Source: Litomosoides sigmodontis (lineage: Eukaryota > Nematoda > Chromadorea > Rhabditida > Onchocercidae). Taken from it: DNA of 64,000 nucleotides. This document shows positions 1-14,000 of this stretch, piece by piece. The stretch spans positions 2,502,001 to 2,566,000 of the forward strand of contig OY718805.1 of NCBI GenBank assembly GCA_963070105.1, written 5' to 3'. A program made the translations under genes and the position numbers. The number at the start of each line of letters is the position of its first letter. The first letter of the stretch is position 1. The notes under the pieces were generated by a model. The model ran no database searches, had not been told where the DNA came from, and was given only the letters and a program-made list of their open reading frames with translations.

Positions 1-936
1 GGTAAACATCCTGTATGCATGATTATCACTAAGCTTAACAGTTGCTCTAAAGCGATTTATCAGTGATTCATTTGTACATCTGAATCATCGATTTTAAAGT
101 AATTAAGAATGATATCCTTACGATTATCGCACTATTCGTTGCATCTCAGCTACAAGTAACGAGAGAGGTAGCAAAAATAATGAAAATATCATTATTCTTA
201 CGTGTCTTGAAATTTACTTCAATTACCAATATATGAGTTCCAGGCGAAGAATTTGATTCGGCGTAATCTAGTCAGAATTTAGGTATGGAAATAACCATTT
301 GATAAGTTGTTCGAAATCAGCCCCACTAGTTTGGGTAAAAATGAGCCCTTTGCTGAGTTAGTTTCGTTTAGTCCACCTCCCTGATTAGATGAACGCAATA
401 ATGATGCTGATACTCCACAATGATTCATTTTAATCATTTTATGATTTATTCAACGGTTATGCAAATTTTATTGAAAATCCAATTTTATACACATTCTTGA
501 AGAGTGCTGCACCTTGCGATACTTTTATTCGTTATCTGATATATGGTTATCGTACACTGAAACTGTTCACCTAAAATGAGCTTATTTATTTAATTGATTA
601 TTTCATATGTTTTGCAAAAATATTACACAATGTGATTTTGGATAAATATGCAAATTTAATTGTTAATCCCTTTTTTATCCATAAAATATAACTTCTTCAT
701 CGTAAGCAAATATTACGTGAAATATTGAAAAAGAATAAAGTTTCAACGACATTTCTGTTTGTTTCATTTCTAATTCATAGAATATTGTTTTTTTTTTTAA
801 ATTTGTCTTTTATCAGATGGTACTCTTTTCTCTTGCAAACTGGTTGAGACTATGACTATGGCGTTCAATTCTTCTGGCAAAAATAATTTAAGTTCTACCT
901 CTAGTTTCAACTGAAAACGTTAATTTATGGTTGCAG
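1..936. other. Stretch before the first WASHC4 exon found
   Basis: No coding exon could be supported here. The human family member has about 80 residues before the part that matches the first exon at 937, so one or two 5' exons are missing. They may lie upstream of the window or be short and hidden in this stretch. The window opens with GGTAAAC, which has the form of a 5' splice site, so base 1 could be the last base of an exon. That is speculation from six bases. The rest is AT-rich with short T runs. Confidence 0.5.
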
Positions 937-3900
937 AACAGCTATTTTTATGATTTGGGGCCAAGGGTGAGTGAGTTGACGCATAGCGGTAATGCTGTTG
1001 TCGACAAATGTATCATCACGTTTTCCACGCTTATCATGGAAGTGGATATCTTGGAGGAGAAAGCACGAAACACACTCTACAGCGCATTGATTGTTTATGG
1101 AGAAGATGGTAACTTTAAAAAAGTGTTATCGTAAGATGAGGGATAATTTGCAGAATCTATCTTTTTGCTTACACATTATCAGCAATTGCAATTGTTATCA
1201 AAGTAAATGAAAAATAAAAAGTTGAATTATTTGAGTGAGCAATTTTTCAACGTTTCTAACTACCTCTTTTTTGGCAGCTGATGGATGCTTATCGTCAGAA
1301 GATGGCAGTGTGAAAATGATTGCGCAATTTTTGCCAAAACTTCAACAGCTTCATGTTTTTGTCAGTCGTTGTTACGAAGTATTCCGTAATATCATTTGTC
1401 AACTGCATGCTTTTTTCATCCTAAAGTAAGTCTTAGTTCATGCCTAATTTCAGTTTGAAAACATTTTTGTTTACTAAGCAAAGAAATTGCAAAAATTTCT
1501 GAATACAGAACTAGCGAAATTGTTTTTCACTTTTTGTACATTCGTCATTGTATTTCTAGGAGTAGTATTTTGGAGCGAGCTCAAGATAGGAAGTTGATGA
1601 GGATGTGGCGTTCACTTGGATTACTATTGTCTGTTTTGATTTCACTTGATGAAATTATTCGTCAACAGTCCACTTTACAGCAACACTGGCAATCATATTA
1701 TAGGTAGCAACTAATTTTTTGCGATTTCAATGGAAAGAATTATTTTTAAAGTGGATGCCATTATTTCTTATACAGATTTGACAATCATCAAAATCGGTTT
1801 GATGGAAATGACCTAGATAAGGTGATCTGAAGCTCAAGAAAGTTAGATAGCAGTTGAGGAAATTAGAATTAAGAAATAATAATAGATGCATGTCTGCATT
1901 ATTATTAGATTGCTAATACTCCGTTATATTTTTTATTTTATAAAACTGAACTACAAGAGTAACTCTTTGATGCCATCTGAATCAGTTCAATAGCTCGAAA
2001 TTTCAAAAAATTTTCAGAGCAATGCAACTGGTAGCTCATAATCCATCTCAATTCGATGTAGAATCGGATTTGTCGCAACCTTTTCAGCGGGTAATTGCAG
2101 CTATTGATCAATCAATTATGCAAGCTAATCTCTACAAGGTGTTAATTTGACTTTGTTTCGAAAAAAAATTTATTTTGAAATTGGATGGATTTGATAACAG
2201 TAATCATAACGTGGTGTTTTAGTATGTTAAATAATGTTTGCAGAAGCTCAGGTGACTCAGCATTTTATCCATTGACAATCGGTCAATTAAGTAAATTGAT
2301 GTCTTCTGGGCAGCTTGCATTTAGGATAAGCACGATCATTTTTATATTTTGCCATCGTATATAGTATATACTGGGAAGACACGTTACCCTGGATGATTGG
2401 ATGATTTCATAATTAAATTATTAGGACATCTTCCTGTTTATCTTATATTTTACCAAAAAATTGAAGAAATAGAAAATGCTTGGAAAACCTGTAATACAAA
2501 TGTGTCCTTTCTTGTTTATTTCTATACTTTATGATTATTTTGCATGAGGAAATTAATTTCATGGATTTTTGTTTTTACAAGTATACGCATATTGATGAGT
2601 TTGCAGAGTTGCTGTCAACAAGTGTTCGAGAAAAATATACATGAGAATCTTCAGTTCAATGAACGAATGAAAGCGATAGTAGTTGAAATGTTCGAAAAAT
2701 GGGATCGAATAGCTGGTACGTATTGCTTATTTACTTTTCACGCTTTGGACAAATCTTATTTAAAATTTTTTAATGTTATCGAGTTTTTATTTTGCACCGA
2801 ATATTTAAAAATTGTCATTTAGAATCTTTGTTGAATGATTTTTTTTTATTCCAAACGTTACGGAAAATTCGTAACATTTGGAGTAAAAAAAGATACCGAA
2901 TTTGCTTATTGTTTAACTAAAGTTGTAAATATTTCAAATAACGTTTATGTGGCACACTTCAGCAGATGACATACCGGATAAAAGGCATTTAATGGCGATC
3001 GTTGCTCTTACCTTATGCAATATGTTCGTATTTCGAACGGTTGACAAGAAAGTAATGCGTGTCATTTGGAATAGTTATAAAAAGGTATGCAATAGGGGAT
3101 AAAAAAGACAATTAATGCGTATTTATTGTCATAAGTTGGTTAAGCTAATAATTTGATAGTATTATTAGTGAATGAAATATTCTCTACAACACTTTTTGTT
3201 TTCAATTTGTTATTAGATTAAATGAAATTGTTGAAATAGTAGAAAGTATTTTCTAGAAGTTATCGATACACAGATATTTAGAAGCCACATTTTTGCTAAC
3301 ATTATCAGTTTAACTAAAGCTATATTCAGACAGCTGAAACTATTATCAGGATATTAATATTTTAGAACGTTTCATGTAACTTTCAATAGAAAGCTGACCA
3401 GTTAGTATTATAATGATTTTTTTTAACATTAAAATGCGTATTCATTGAGAATAGGCAGATATTATTAAGGATGTTAGATGATTGTGTTGCATTTAATTCC
3501 AAGTTTATTTCAGCTCCCATTATTCCACCTGTTTGGCTATGTGATTTGGTGTCCATGTGAATTTATGCTGGAAAATATAACCGATGTAGATCGTGTGATT
3601 GATAAGAAAATGATAGCTGCAATGACTTCTGCAAAATCTACTCAATTTGTTCAAACTATGGAAGCATTATCGCGAGAAGCAGCGAATGCAGCAAATATAG
3701 TTAGTGAACGAGACTTATATGTGGAATTTCAACATAGAGAAATGATATCCTAGAACTAGTACGGCCGTTCAGCATAACCTGCTGTCGATTTAGACTTCAT
3801 TTTTTCCTAGGATATTTGTAGGATGGTATTGATTTTATTTTTCATGTCTGCAATAAAGAAAAAGTGCTAATTTGCGAAGTTTGTTTATCATAAATTTAAT

Positions 3901-6900
3901 AGCGATAGGTAAGTTTACTAAGCTATTTTTGATACCAATAAATTGCAAGTTTTTGTGAACAGGGTGATTTCCTTTAATGAATTTAATGTTGCAGTTAGGT
4001 GAGTGGAAATGTGATATGAACGAAAAGTTGAAAGAGACACCTGAACGAATGTCGAAGGATCACTTAACGCTACGGATTTCACTTTTTTTGCGAGTAATTT
4101 TATTTGCCTAAAATATTTTTTAAAAATGCTTTATACACTGCAACATTTGACTCATACTTTTGTTGGAATAATTTTCAAGATCCTCTATTGCATACGAAAT
4201 TGACACATCGTGTACCAAATTACCATTTTATGAGTTTAAGTCGGGCATTTTATTTTTGGTTGGAAATAAAGATGATGGTAGAAAAATCAGAAATGAAAAA
4301 CATGATGTTAACTGTATAATACGTGTGTGCGTATGATTGATTTTCGATTAACGTACCTATTTCGTATAAGTATGAAATATTGTAAGAAATTTCTACATTG
4401 GCGAATTGAGCAATTCAAAAGATTTTTTAACATTTCAATTTTTGCTACAAATATTTTTGAAAGCAGTTTGAAATAAAAAAGACAACGAGTCAAAGGAACT
4501 GCAAAGCATTTTGCAGGGTATACGCTATGCAGATTTGTTGTGTCGCCTTTTGAAGACTTTGATGAGCAGATTGGTGATGGAGCAGAAAACTATATCACGT
4601 AGTTCAGCTTCAGCTGCTTTTCGTTTAATTGAAGCAGTTAAGGTATAACTTTATGTTTGTGGTTCTGAAAACTTAAATAGCGAAGATATACTTTGAAACG
4701 TCCAACATCCTTATTTACATTTTGACAGAGCAAGAATTTTCTGCTCTTCGTTTCTTTTCATGTGCTCAGAAACGAACGTTAATTTGCACTAATTTAATTT
4801 TTGCAGGAAATCGAGGAAGTATTCTATAAATGGTGGTATGATGTTTTAGAAAGTTGTCAAGAAGCAGCCCAATACTGTAGTGCTAAGCTTATTCATCTCA
4901 TCAGTGCGGTGCATCAAACAATTCGCAGCGAGTCGGATTTTTCCTACCGCACTGTCGACACACATTCCGCATTGACTGTTGCCGAGAATGCTCTTTCGGG
5001 TTCCAGCAAGTGTTTTCTTTTTTTTTGATTTTAAAATGAAATAAGATTTCTGTAAAAAAATTTTCTAGCATTAACGAACATAAATTGTTGTATTTTCCAC
5101 TTGGCCTTCTTCGAATCTGTCAAATTATCTCACTTTTCAAAAGTTGAACACTTTAGCTAATTCTTGATATTTCAGTTTCGAGGACTAGTCTAATTGTTGC
5201 TGGCACGGCGTTAGACATGGCTTCTTATACAGTAGGTGTTTTTTTTTTTCACTCTGCTTCGTTTCAGAGATATATGTTGGTTTAGTTTACACTTTTACTT
5301 TCCATTTATGTTGCATTTATTTGATTTGATAGATGCCATTTATTAAAACCGGTGAATAGTACTTTCTTTCATTTGCGAACAATATATTATTGGAGTTTTA
5401 CTTAATTGTCTATTATTTTGAAGAAAATATTTCGTGGCAATGATACCGAAAAAATGGACGAATTACTTTTACGTCTAGAAACCCTCTTATCATTTGGAAA
5501 TATCATTTCTCGCACCTGTAATTGTTCGTTTTTATTCTGGCACCGGTCGTTCATCGCCGCATATTTCAGCGCAGTCATTGAGGATAGCAAGTCGAGACCT
5601 GAGGTTTCTCCAGTGTTTTTTCATGTCCATTGTAGTATCGGAAGGTGTAGCTACAGAAGACATGCATTAATTGAAGCCATTTTAAATATAATTCCATGAC
5701 ACTCTATTTATGCTGCCACTTTTACTCCTGAATATTTCAGAATTTTTTTGTGGAATTTATGTAAATTTCATTTGTTGTTATGAATTAGAGATTTTCTGCA
5801 GCTTTTCTTCGCTGCGATTAATGACATAGAAACAATATTGGGTTCAGATGAGAATGCACTGGACATAAAGGTCAAGGAATCCATACGGGATGAATTGTAT
5901 GAGTTATATGAAAAGGTTAGAACTTAAAGTTGCAAGTACAGATTTATATAACCTGAAAACATGAAAGAGAATGGTATTTGAGAATTGGTTTGTTAGATTA
6001 AACTATGTATCAGCTCAGCCCTACTTTAGTACTAAATACGACTTCTGCCTGAGTGTTTGTTAATGACCGAAACTCGAATTTCTTTGAATACAATGACTCT
6101 TACTTATAAATTACAATTTATAAGTAAGAGAACAACTGTTGCTCTGTGATGTTGCTAAAAACTCTATATTGTTGGAGAATTCAAAATTCGATGATCGAAA
6201 TTTTACTATTTTTTGTTCGAATTTTTACCGTGTACATACGCGAAATCATTGACGTGATGAAACCTCTTTCAGTTGTATTTGAAAAAATTGTGTGAAGCAG
6301 TAGAAACAGATCTGCGGTTAACTGTTCATTCGCACCTTCAATTGGATGATCGTACACCGAAAGATCCAATGCATGATGCAAACATGCGTTTAGTTAATTT
6401 ATTGGAAATTCCAGCTGTCGAACTGTTTGATCGATTGATTGACGTTAAAAGTAGCTGTTATTTTTTTATGCAATAATGCTAGGACACTGTTAGAATATTG
6501 GTGGTATTAACACAAAAAGAATTAGTACTAACACAATTTTTTGTGAAGTAATAACATGTTATCAAAGAAAATAGAAACGAAACACTCAACAAGTTTAATG
6601 AAAAATAAGAATAAAGGCTATGGTCGGAGAAAGCAATGATCATATAAATTCTGCAAATTACTTAGTGGACAAAAGAATTGAGTAGCAAATTTGTTCACGA
6701 AGTAATAACTGAAAGTTATTCTTTCCTCCTTCAGTTCATCAAGATTTTAGGGTATGTTGAGGAATATTTGGAGAGTACTTTCTACAATTTGACAGCTGTC
6801 GCGTTGCATGATTCAAACACCTACATGGCGATGAGTTTGTTGGCGAAACAAAAGTATAACTTAATCTTATGTCAAAGTCGTTTACCATTTCAAAAGCTCG

Positions 6901-9900
6901 ATCAAGGCCCAGATGTGTTATTTATTGCCCGAAATATCGATTCGTTTGTGGAAAACTATGACTATAATTTAAATGAACAGGTACAGTATTATAAATTCAT
7001 ATATGACAAAATTTTCTGCCCTGTTTGTCAGAGTAGACATGTGAGATAATTTGGTGAGTTAATAGCTGCACTTTGCATATTGTAAATGTACATTTGCTGG
7101 TCAACTCTAATTTTTGTTAAATGGTGATTTTAACTATCAGTTCTACATGTATTTGAGATATGAAATTAAGTTATAATTGAAAAATTACTAAAACTGTTTG
7201 TCAGTTATGTGTTTTATGACTTTTATGATCGACTAATATGATTTATTCTTGCAAATTCGATAATAGTGTAAATCATTTTAAAGGGCTTGCAATGATTATT
7301 AGCTTCAAATATACAAACACTTCAAATATTTGTCTCTTTTACATTCATTATTACATTTCCGTTCTGCTTGTGAAAGTTAAAAATTTGGTTTAATTTCAGT
7401 TTTTTATCGAAAAAGATAGTAAAGGCAAGCAGTTGACAATATTAACTGCGGAACATGTTGTGAATTCGATACGTACTCACGGTATGGGTATAATGCATAC
7501 GACGGTATGATAAAATTTATTCACTTTCTGTGACAAATTTATTCATTTTTTTTCTGTGACAAATTAATTCATTTTTCATCCTCATGTTTTTAAGAGCAAG
7601 GAGAGGCAGTTAAAAAATGTTCACTGATTTATGAGAGTTTTAAAACTTGCCTTTAATGAGTTCTGATGAATTTCCTCTATTCGCATACACTTGAATTTCT
7701 TCACTCTTAAACTAATCATTTATAATGGTAATATTATTATGCAAGATTTCCAGCAGATTGAATGTTTGCAAATTTGAAAAGGAAACAAGCGCTTGAAAAA
7801 GTATCATTCTAAAAAAAAAAGAAAATAATTTCTCCACTACATTATTTCTCTTTTTGGATTTACATTGCAGATCAATCATGCTTATCAATTTCTGAAAAAG
7901 AAATTCCACGTTTTCTCACAGCTCTTATATGATGATCGTATTAGGAATCAATTGGTTAAGGATGAGCGATATTTTCATGAGAATGCTGAAAAACTTGAAA
8001 AAAAGGTTATTCTCTATCGCTTGACATGCTTAAAGAAATTTCTTTCCCTTAAATTTTCGCGTGAAAATATTTTCTGCTAATTAGTTCGAAGAACTGGAAG
8101 TTAGAAGTTTCAAATCACATTTCAGTATCCAGTGAATCGAGCACAACGTTTCAGCACCGCAATTCGGTTTCTTGGAGTTGGAGATGATGACTTATATTTG
8201 GATAAGTTATGTATTCTGATCACTGAAGTCGGAAATGTTATGGGTTACGTAAGGCTTGTCAGGTTAGCCGTTAATTTTTTTGTTAATTTCTGTAAACCCT
8301 GTTGATTTAGTTGATTATAGGAGATCGGAGTGACTTGCTCAGTGCTGTAGTTTCTTTCAGTAAGATACTTAGCTATAAAAAGCACTCTATGTAGCAGTAA
8401 ATCCTAGGATTTCTTGTATCTTTGGCTCCTTGTAACGGCGCTTATCGATTCACGAATTTGATCATGAGAGTTTTAAACTGTTGAATAATGACGTTGATAT
8501 CTTCTACTGTAAAATTCCGTGCCAAGGAATGCTTTTCGCATCGGGTGGGAATTTTTATATTGCAAAAAGTGCTAATTGATAATTAGGTTTAAAACGATTG
8601 AATAAGTTATCTTGCTATGCGTTTTTTTTTTCACTGATCTTTATATTTGAATGTTTCTGCTTTCGAACATCTGTTTTCAGGTTGCAGTTCTCAATTTGTT
8701 GAATATCTTATTTTTGATTTCGTATTAGAAACATCTAGGGAAAAGGCCATCCGAGGTGTCCATAATATGGATTTGAAGTCTTTTGTAATTTTCAAAAGAG
8801 CAGATTCATTTCGTTTTGAACTTTGCAGGTCAGGTGGTATTGAAGCGAGCATGCAGTCTTTAGGATTTCTTCCCAATCTCGATGATGTTCCAGCTTTTGG
8901 ACCGCTTGCGGTTAGTACGAAACTGTCACCAGAAAGTGTCTGTGCTGCTAAAGTATTAGATACTGTTTTCGACGTGGCGAAGAAGAATATTAATCAGTCA
9001 GACAACTATTTACAGGTTCTCATTCAAAATCTTTCCTATCTGTTGATAAAAAAAAATTGCCCTAAATCCTTTTAGAATGTCAAGTATGCGTATGCTGTCA
9101 GACAGATACGCATTTCAGATTTTGGTGGAAGCATTTGCGCCAGAATTACGTGGAAATACGAAATATGAACATTTGAACTTTTTTTACATGATTGTGCCAC
9201 CATTGACGATCAATTACGTGGATCGAATGCTCTCTTGCAAGGGGAAATTAGGACGAAGAGCGAAGCAGAATAATACCTTTACCGATGACGGATTCATTCT
9301 TGGTATAACTGCGAGAATTTTTTGGAAACTCAGTAACAAAATTTAAATCGAGCAGCAAAAGTTTGGAAAACTCTTTCTGTGTTTTAATGCTTAGAGAATT
9401 ATTAAATAAAAAACTGTGCGAGCCTTTAGTTTGCAGAAATCTTATATTCAGCACAAAATTTGGATAAGCTTCAAAACTTTGGTGATTCCAGGATAAGTTT
9501 TGAAATTAAAAAATTTTTAGGTGTAGCATTTATTCTGGAAGTACTAGATCAGCACAGCTACTTTTCGGATTTGAACTGGTTCCAATCGGTAGCTCGAGAA
9601 TGTGAGGAAGAAATTGTCAACGCTTCACTTGGTTCTAAAAGTTCATCCGCCAAAATTGCTTTAGATCCATCTACAGCAATCCGTCTAGCAAAGCTTGACC
9701 AATACCAAAAAGTTAGACTTTGATTCGTTTCGTAAATCATGTGTGCTTAAGTACGTGATAATTTGTGAAAAAAAAGAAAAAAAATTAAGCTAGAGTTGTA
9801 ATTCGCTCTGAAGCCTGTTAGTTCTGTTAATTATATCAAGATTTTCTTAAATTTAAAAAAAAAAATTGAGAAAAGTAAGCGTTTTTAGTATGCCATCGTT

Positions 9901-10022
9901 TGAGACGTTACAAAATTCTGTATTTTCAGGAATTCCAGTTACTTTCGTACACGTTCAGTTCGGCTAAAGTATTTTTCAGTTCAAAGCAAGGTAAATTTAT
10001 TGTAATTAATTTATTGGTTTAA
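937..10022 (+). CDS. WASHC4: WASH complex subunit 4 (SWIP/KIAA1033), 22 exons, N-terminus missing
   Basis: SWIP is a subunit of the WASH complex, which activates Arp2/3 actin assembly on endosomes. Exons: 937-1108, 1278-1425, 1560-1703, 2018-2138, 2607-2715, 2963-3084, 3514-3699, 3995-4093, 4517-4642, 4807-5005, 5176-5231, 5424-5603, 5802-5915, 6273-6450, 6751-6980, 7400-7504, 7871-8005, 8126-8262, 8829-9015, 9119-9302, 9521-9711, 9930-10022. Together they give 1,071 codons plus stop with every junction in phase; human SWIP is about 1,170 residues. Diagnostic stretches are FLFWHRSF, LRLTVHSHLQLDD, STFYNLTAVALHD, INHAYQFLKKKF, NTFTDDGF and DLNWFQSV, in the same order as in human SWIP. The 5424 acceptor (TTTTGAAG) is weak. 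The last exon reads through a possible donor at 9996 to a TAA at 10020, so the final ten residues are uncertain. Family identity is firm; absence of the first ~70-80 residues is a window or model limit. Confidence 0.93.
5006..5175 (+). other. GC-AG intron in WASHC4
   Basis: The exon ending GGT TCC A is followed by GCAAGTG, and the next exon starts after TTTCAG at 5175. Only this GC donor gives an open frame (phase 1) into the downstream residues SRTSLIVAGTALDM. The nearest GT donor, four bases on, leads to an immediate TAG. GCAAGT is the usual form of the rare GC donor class. Confidence 0.75.
6097..6130. repeat. Perfect 16-bp inverted repeat with 2-base loop
   Basis: CTCTTACTTATAAATT at 6097-6112 is the exact reverse complement of 6115-6130, separated only by AC. 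It lies in the WASHC4 intron between the exons ending at 5915 and starting at 6273. It could extrude as a cruciform in DNA or form a tight hairpin in the pre-mRNA. Confidence 0.9.
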
Positions 10023-11065
10023 TTGAAAGTTGTTTTTTCAAGCAAAAAAGTTAATAATTTTTGCATCACTAGTAGTGTCAACCAGTACCGTATCTGTGTT
10101 TATTATTGTTATAATAGGTGTGCTACGGTGTCAAATTTTTGCGAAATAATTTAATGATGTATGTGTCTAACGAAGGCGAAATTTAGGACGGTTGAAACTT
10201 TTAGCGGAATGGCTTCATCATTTCATGGACATTTATTACAGATACAGCAGCTCAGCCTTCCTATACCTCAGAAGCGTAGCAATCTCAACAGGGGATGTAA
10301 TGGTAGAAGTCGACATTTCAATTGTAAAAACCATTTTGTTTGAAGTACTTTCCAAGACTTACTCTGCTCTCATCTCGAACGTCGCTTTAGTCTGAATCAC
10401 TTCTCGAGCTTCCTTTAGTTATTTGATAATGTGTTGGTTTTTGATTGCTGCATATATCGATGCAATGAATTTATTCAATGCTTATTTCTCAGAGCACAGA
10501 ATTATTTCCCATCTTAAAAATTTGAAAAAAAAATGCACTGATACTGATGTAGTTAGTTGTTTGACGGGAAGGAATACATTCCAACATCATTTCAAATTTT
10601 CGTTACAATCATAAGAATATTTGAGATTAATGCATGGATTAGCTAACAATGTCAGATGGGATACTAAGTTTGCACAGCGTGTATGACTACACTTCGGTTT
10701 TGGATTTTTTGCTACGTGGAGCTGTCACGTCATCTGTTCTGGAGTACCGTAAAGCCGGGTGGGGTGGTATAATAGATTGGATTAAATTGTACTAACAGTG
10801 AATGTGATATGGTTATAATTTTAGTGGCTTGGTATGTAATGGGAACGCGCTTTGTGTAGTCAAACACTCTTCGCTTCTGAATTATGTAGTTATGTACATT
10901 CCACCCTGATGGCTAGTGGGTTGAACACTTTAATGACTGGCTCCTTCGACTCGTTGTATAAAATACTCTACTTTGTACTGAGTGATTTTATGTCGATTAA
11001 ATTTTACTGGGTTTGTTAGTGATGTAACTATCACTCACTATGTGTTAGAAAGGCAGGAAATCAAA
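10023..11065. other. Gap between WASHC4 and the ArfGAP gene, with an orphan ORF
   Basis: About 1 kb between two genes on the same strand, long for a standard nematode operon spacer but not excluding one. An open frame on the + strand at 10192-10395 reads a protein-like stretch (WLHHFMDIYYRYSSSAFLYL and onward) with no clear start codon or splice sites. The part from 10640 to 11050 shows nothing I recognise; it may hold the ArfGAP promoter and 5' UTR. Confidence 0.5.
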
Positions 11066-14000
11066 ATGAGTGAAGCAGAGGAAGCCCCGTTAAAAACAGA
11101 TATTCAAACAGTTTTCCGGAAGCTTCGCGCTATACCATGCAATAAAGTATGTTCATTTGTAGCCATCTTTAGGTTTGGTTGCAAATACTTTAGAAAAGTT
11201 TGTTGGATTTTTTGTATTTTTTTACTGTTTTTGTTACATTTTGGTAACAGTAAATGATTGGAGCAGTTTATATGCAGGACTTAGTAGTGATTATGGATTA
11301 GAGATTAATGATACTAACATGGTACCATGAACAGAAAATAGCCTTTATATGCTTGCGGTAAAGGATTATGGTGTTCAACGAAGGGTTTATCAAGAAAGAA
11401 CAATTGAACTTCTGTGGATTAGTAATTCAGTTAGCTTCTAAATTATAAATTTTGGAGTGACAAATTTCAAGTTAATACTATGAAACTGCTCAATGTGAGG
11501 CAGAAATCCAGGAATGTTTTGATTGTGGCGCGCGTAATCCTACGTGGGCATCAGTGACTTACGGTATTTATATCTGTATCGATTGCTCGGCGGTGCATCG
11601 CAATTTAGGTGTTCATATCAGTTTTGTACGATCGACTACTTTGGATACTAAGTGGACATGGTTACAGTTGCGTGCTATGCAAGTTGGTGGAAATGCTAAA
11701 GCAGTTTGTTTATGTTTTCTTTTCTGGAAAATAGAGAGGAAGTGCATGAGATAGAATGAGGAATTTTGTTAAAAGGATAATGTGGAAAGCTCATTCGTAT
11801 CCATTTCTCTAATTTATAAACTAATTTCCTCTATTTCCACCGCAAGTGACATGTTGCTTCATAAAATTCGGTTTTTTTTCAACAAGTATGACGCATCATC
11901 GTTTTTATTTCCTCGGTTTTTTGCACTGCAAGATCTTTTGAAGATGTTGCAATATCGTAATTTGCTTCTACTTTTTTGTGTACTATTGATGTGACTTTGA
12001 AATTTGCCTTTGCTAATGTGTAAAGTTTTACGGACAGCGTGAAAAGAATGTTATCAGCATGATGCACTCTTTTCAGAGCAATTTTTTCAAACAACATGGA
12101 TGTAATACAAATGATGCTCAACAAAAATACAACAGCCGGGCTTCAAGTTTATATAAAGTATGACGTTATTTTCCATGCTTAAAATGTTCGAAGAACATGA
12201 ATTACAGTTTCTTTCGATTAATATCATTATTTGGATAGTTGTTTTTTGGTATTTTTTTTCTTCCAATAATTATTGTAGAAGCGATCAATTATTAAAACTG
12301 TTTTATGGCTTTAATTTTTCCGACGACAAATCACTGTTTTACGATCTAGCACGAACGTGCGCAAAAAATCTTTTGATGCTGAATTTTTATTAACGTATCT
12401 CACTTGGTTTGGCTTTATCAGTTTTTCTGCTTTCACCAGTGAGTTTAATAAATGATCCGAAGTGTATCTAACTGGTGGAAGTTGCATAGCCATCTTATTT
12501 TTAGGAAAAATTAGGCTCGCTAGCAGTGGAAGCACATCGGCAGTATGGCACTTCTTTGATGATGGAAAGTAGCGATTTGATAACGGATGGAGGATCTAAC
12601 GAAATAAATACGAAAAACGAAGTGGATTTTTTTTCACAAGATTTTGTTGCTCATCAAAGTAATTCATCATGCTCGATAAGTCAGGACGCGTTTATTAATA
12701 ACAGCAGTGAAGCATTATTTGGTATGTACTGTTTCGTTTAATTTTTTTAATTTTTTCGATTAATTTTTTCTTGTCCATCGATCATCATTTGAATTGCTTA
12801 ACCAACAATTTTTGAATGTATCTAGATGTGATTGTATGTCAAACATGATTTTCTGGCCGGAAAAACTAGCTGTCAACTAGTCACACCACATCCCCTCAAA
12901 ACTGTCTTAAACTTGATTCGGATTGGTTATGGCTGTCGTGATACTGCTACTTTTAGCTTTGCTGTACATGCTAGGTGCTTCCCAGTTGGCGTCGTTCTTC
13001 AACAGGTTTAAAGCTCCCACTCCGATTTGGTTTTACTAAGTTCTTATGTTAGTGGCAATCCTACGGAGTTGAACAAAATTTATCAATTTCTTGCATTTGT
13101 TTCGATGAGATTAAGTTCTGTATTTTTCAGAACCGAACATTGAAACACTATCATTAAGTGATACATCTCGTGATCAAAGTGTTCCGATGAAGTCAGGTAT
13201 TATAAGTAAAAGAGTGCCTGCGAAAAAGGGGGTGAGTTGTATTTTAATTTATCTGGCTGGTTTTATTTTCTGATAATGTCCTTTGTTACTTATTTATAGG
13301 ATAGATAAAGAGGCTTCGTAATTTTTTTTGTTTGCTTTTTTCCTACTTGGGATGAGTTAAAACGCTTTTTTCTTGCAGCTTGGCACTAAGAAAGGAATGG
13401 GTGCACATCGCATAACAGCGAATTTCAGTGACATTGAACAGAAAGCGTCTAATTTTGATAAAGAAAAGGAGTCGCTAGAAAGTTCTACCGTAAAAGATGT
13501 CGAGAATGATGATAATGATTCTGATGGTTCGAAAACGGTCGTATCGAGTCGATTCCTAATGCAAGAATTAGAAAAAAGGGTGTGTCATGGTGTTGCCTTT
13601 TTAAAATTTTGCGCGGAATCATTGGGAAATTCTGTAGGAATCCGATGTTCAATGCCAAATTATCAATTGGTGTCTTTGTTAGCGGTTTGATGAACCTGTT
13701 GATGAGTTGCAAAACTTCCTGAAAAAAGTTTCCGTATTTCATGCTCGTATAAGTTTTAGTTTTTAAATGGGCTGATGTTTTTCTTTTCCACTTTATATGA
13801 TAATTTTCATGTTAGGCCAAACAAAAAGCAAGTAATATGGATCAGAATAAAGCAGACGTGGTAGAACGTCTTGGTATGGGCAATGGTTGCGCGATCTTTG
13901 GGAAGGGACGGATAAGTCATTCGGTGGCAAGCGGCATCAAGGCCATTCCTCAAGAAGGCATTTCAAGGAGCAGCAATCTAGCTGCAATTCCAAGTCGGCG

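Noticed and set aside
5604..5699. Apparent single-base frameshift in WASHC4, since a shifted frame reads FFMSIVVSEG like the next conserved block
   Set aside because: The true continuation is the exon at 5802 (LFFAAINDIETILG), which matches better and in phase; the 5604-5699 sequence is intron.
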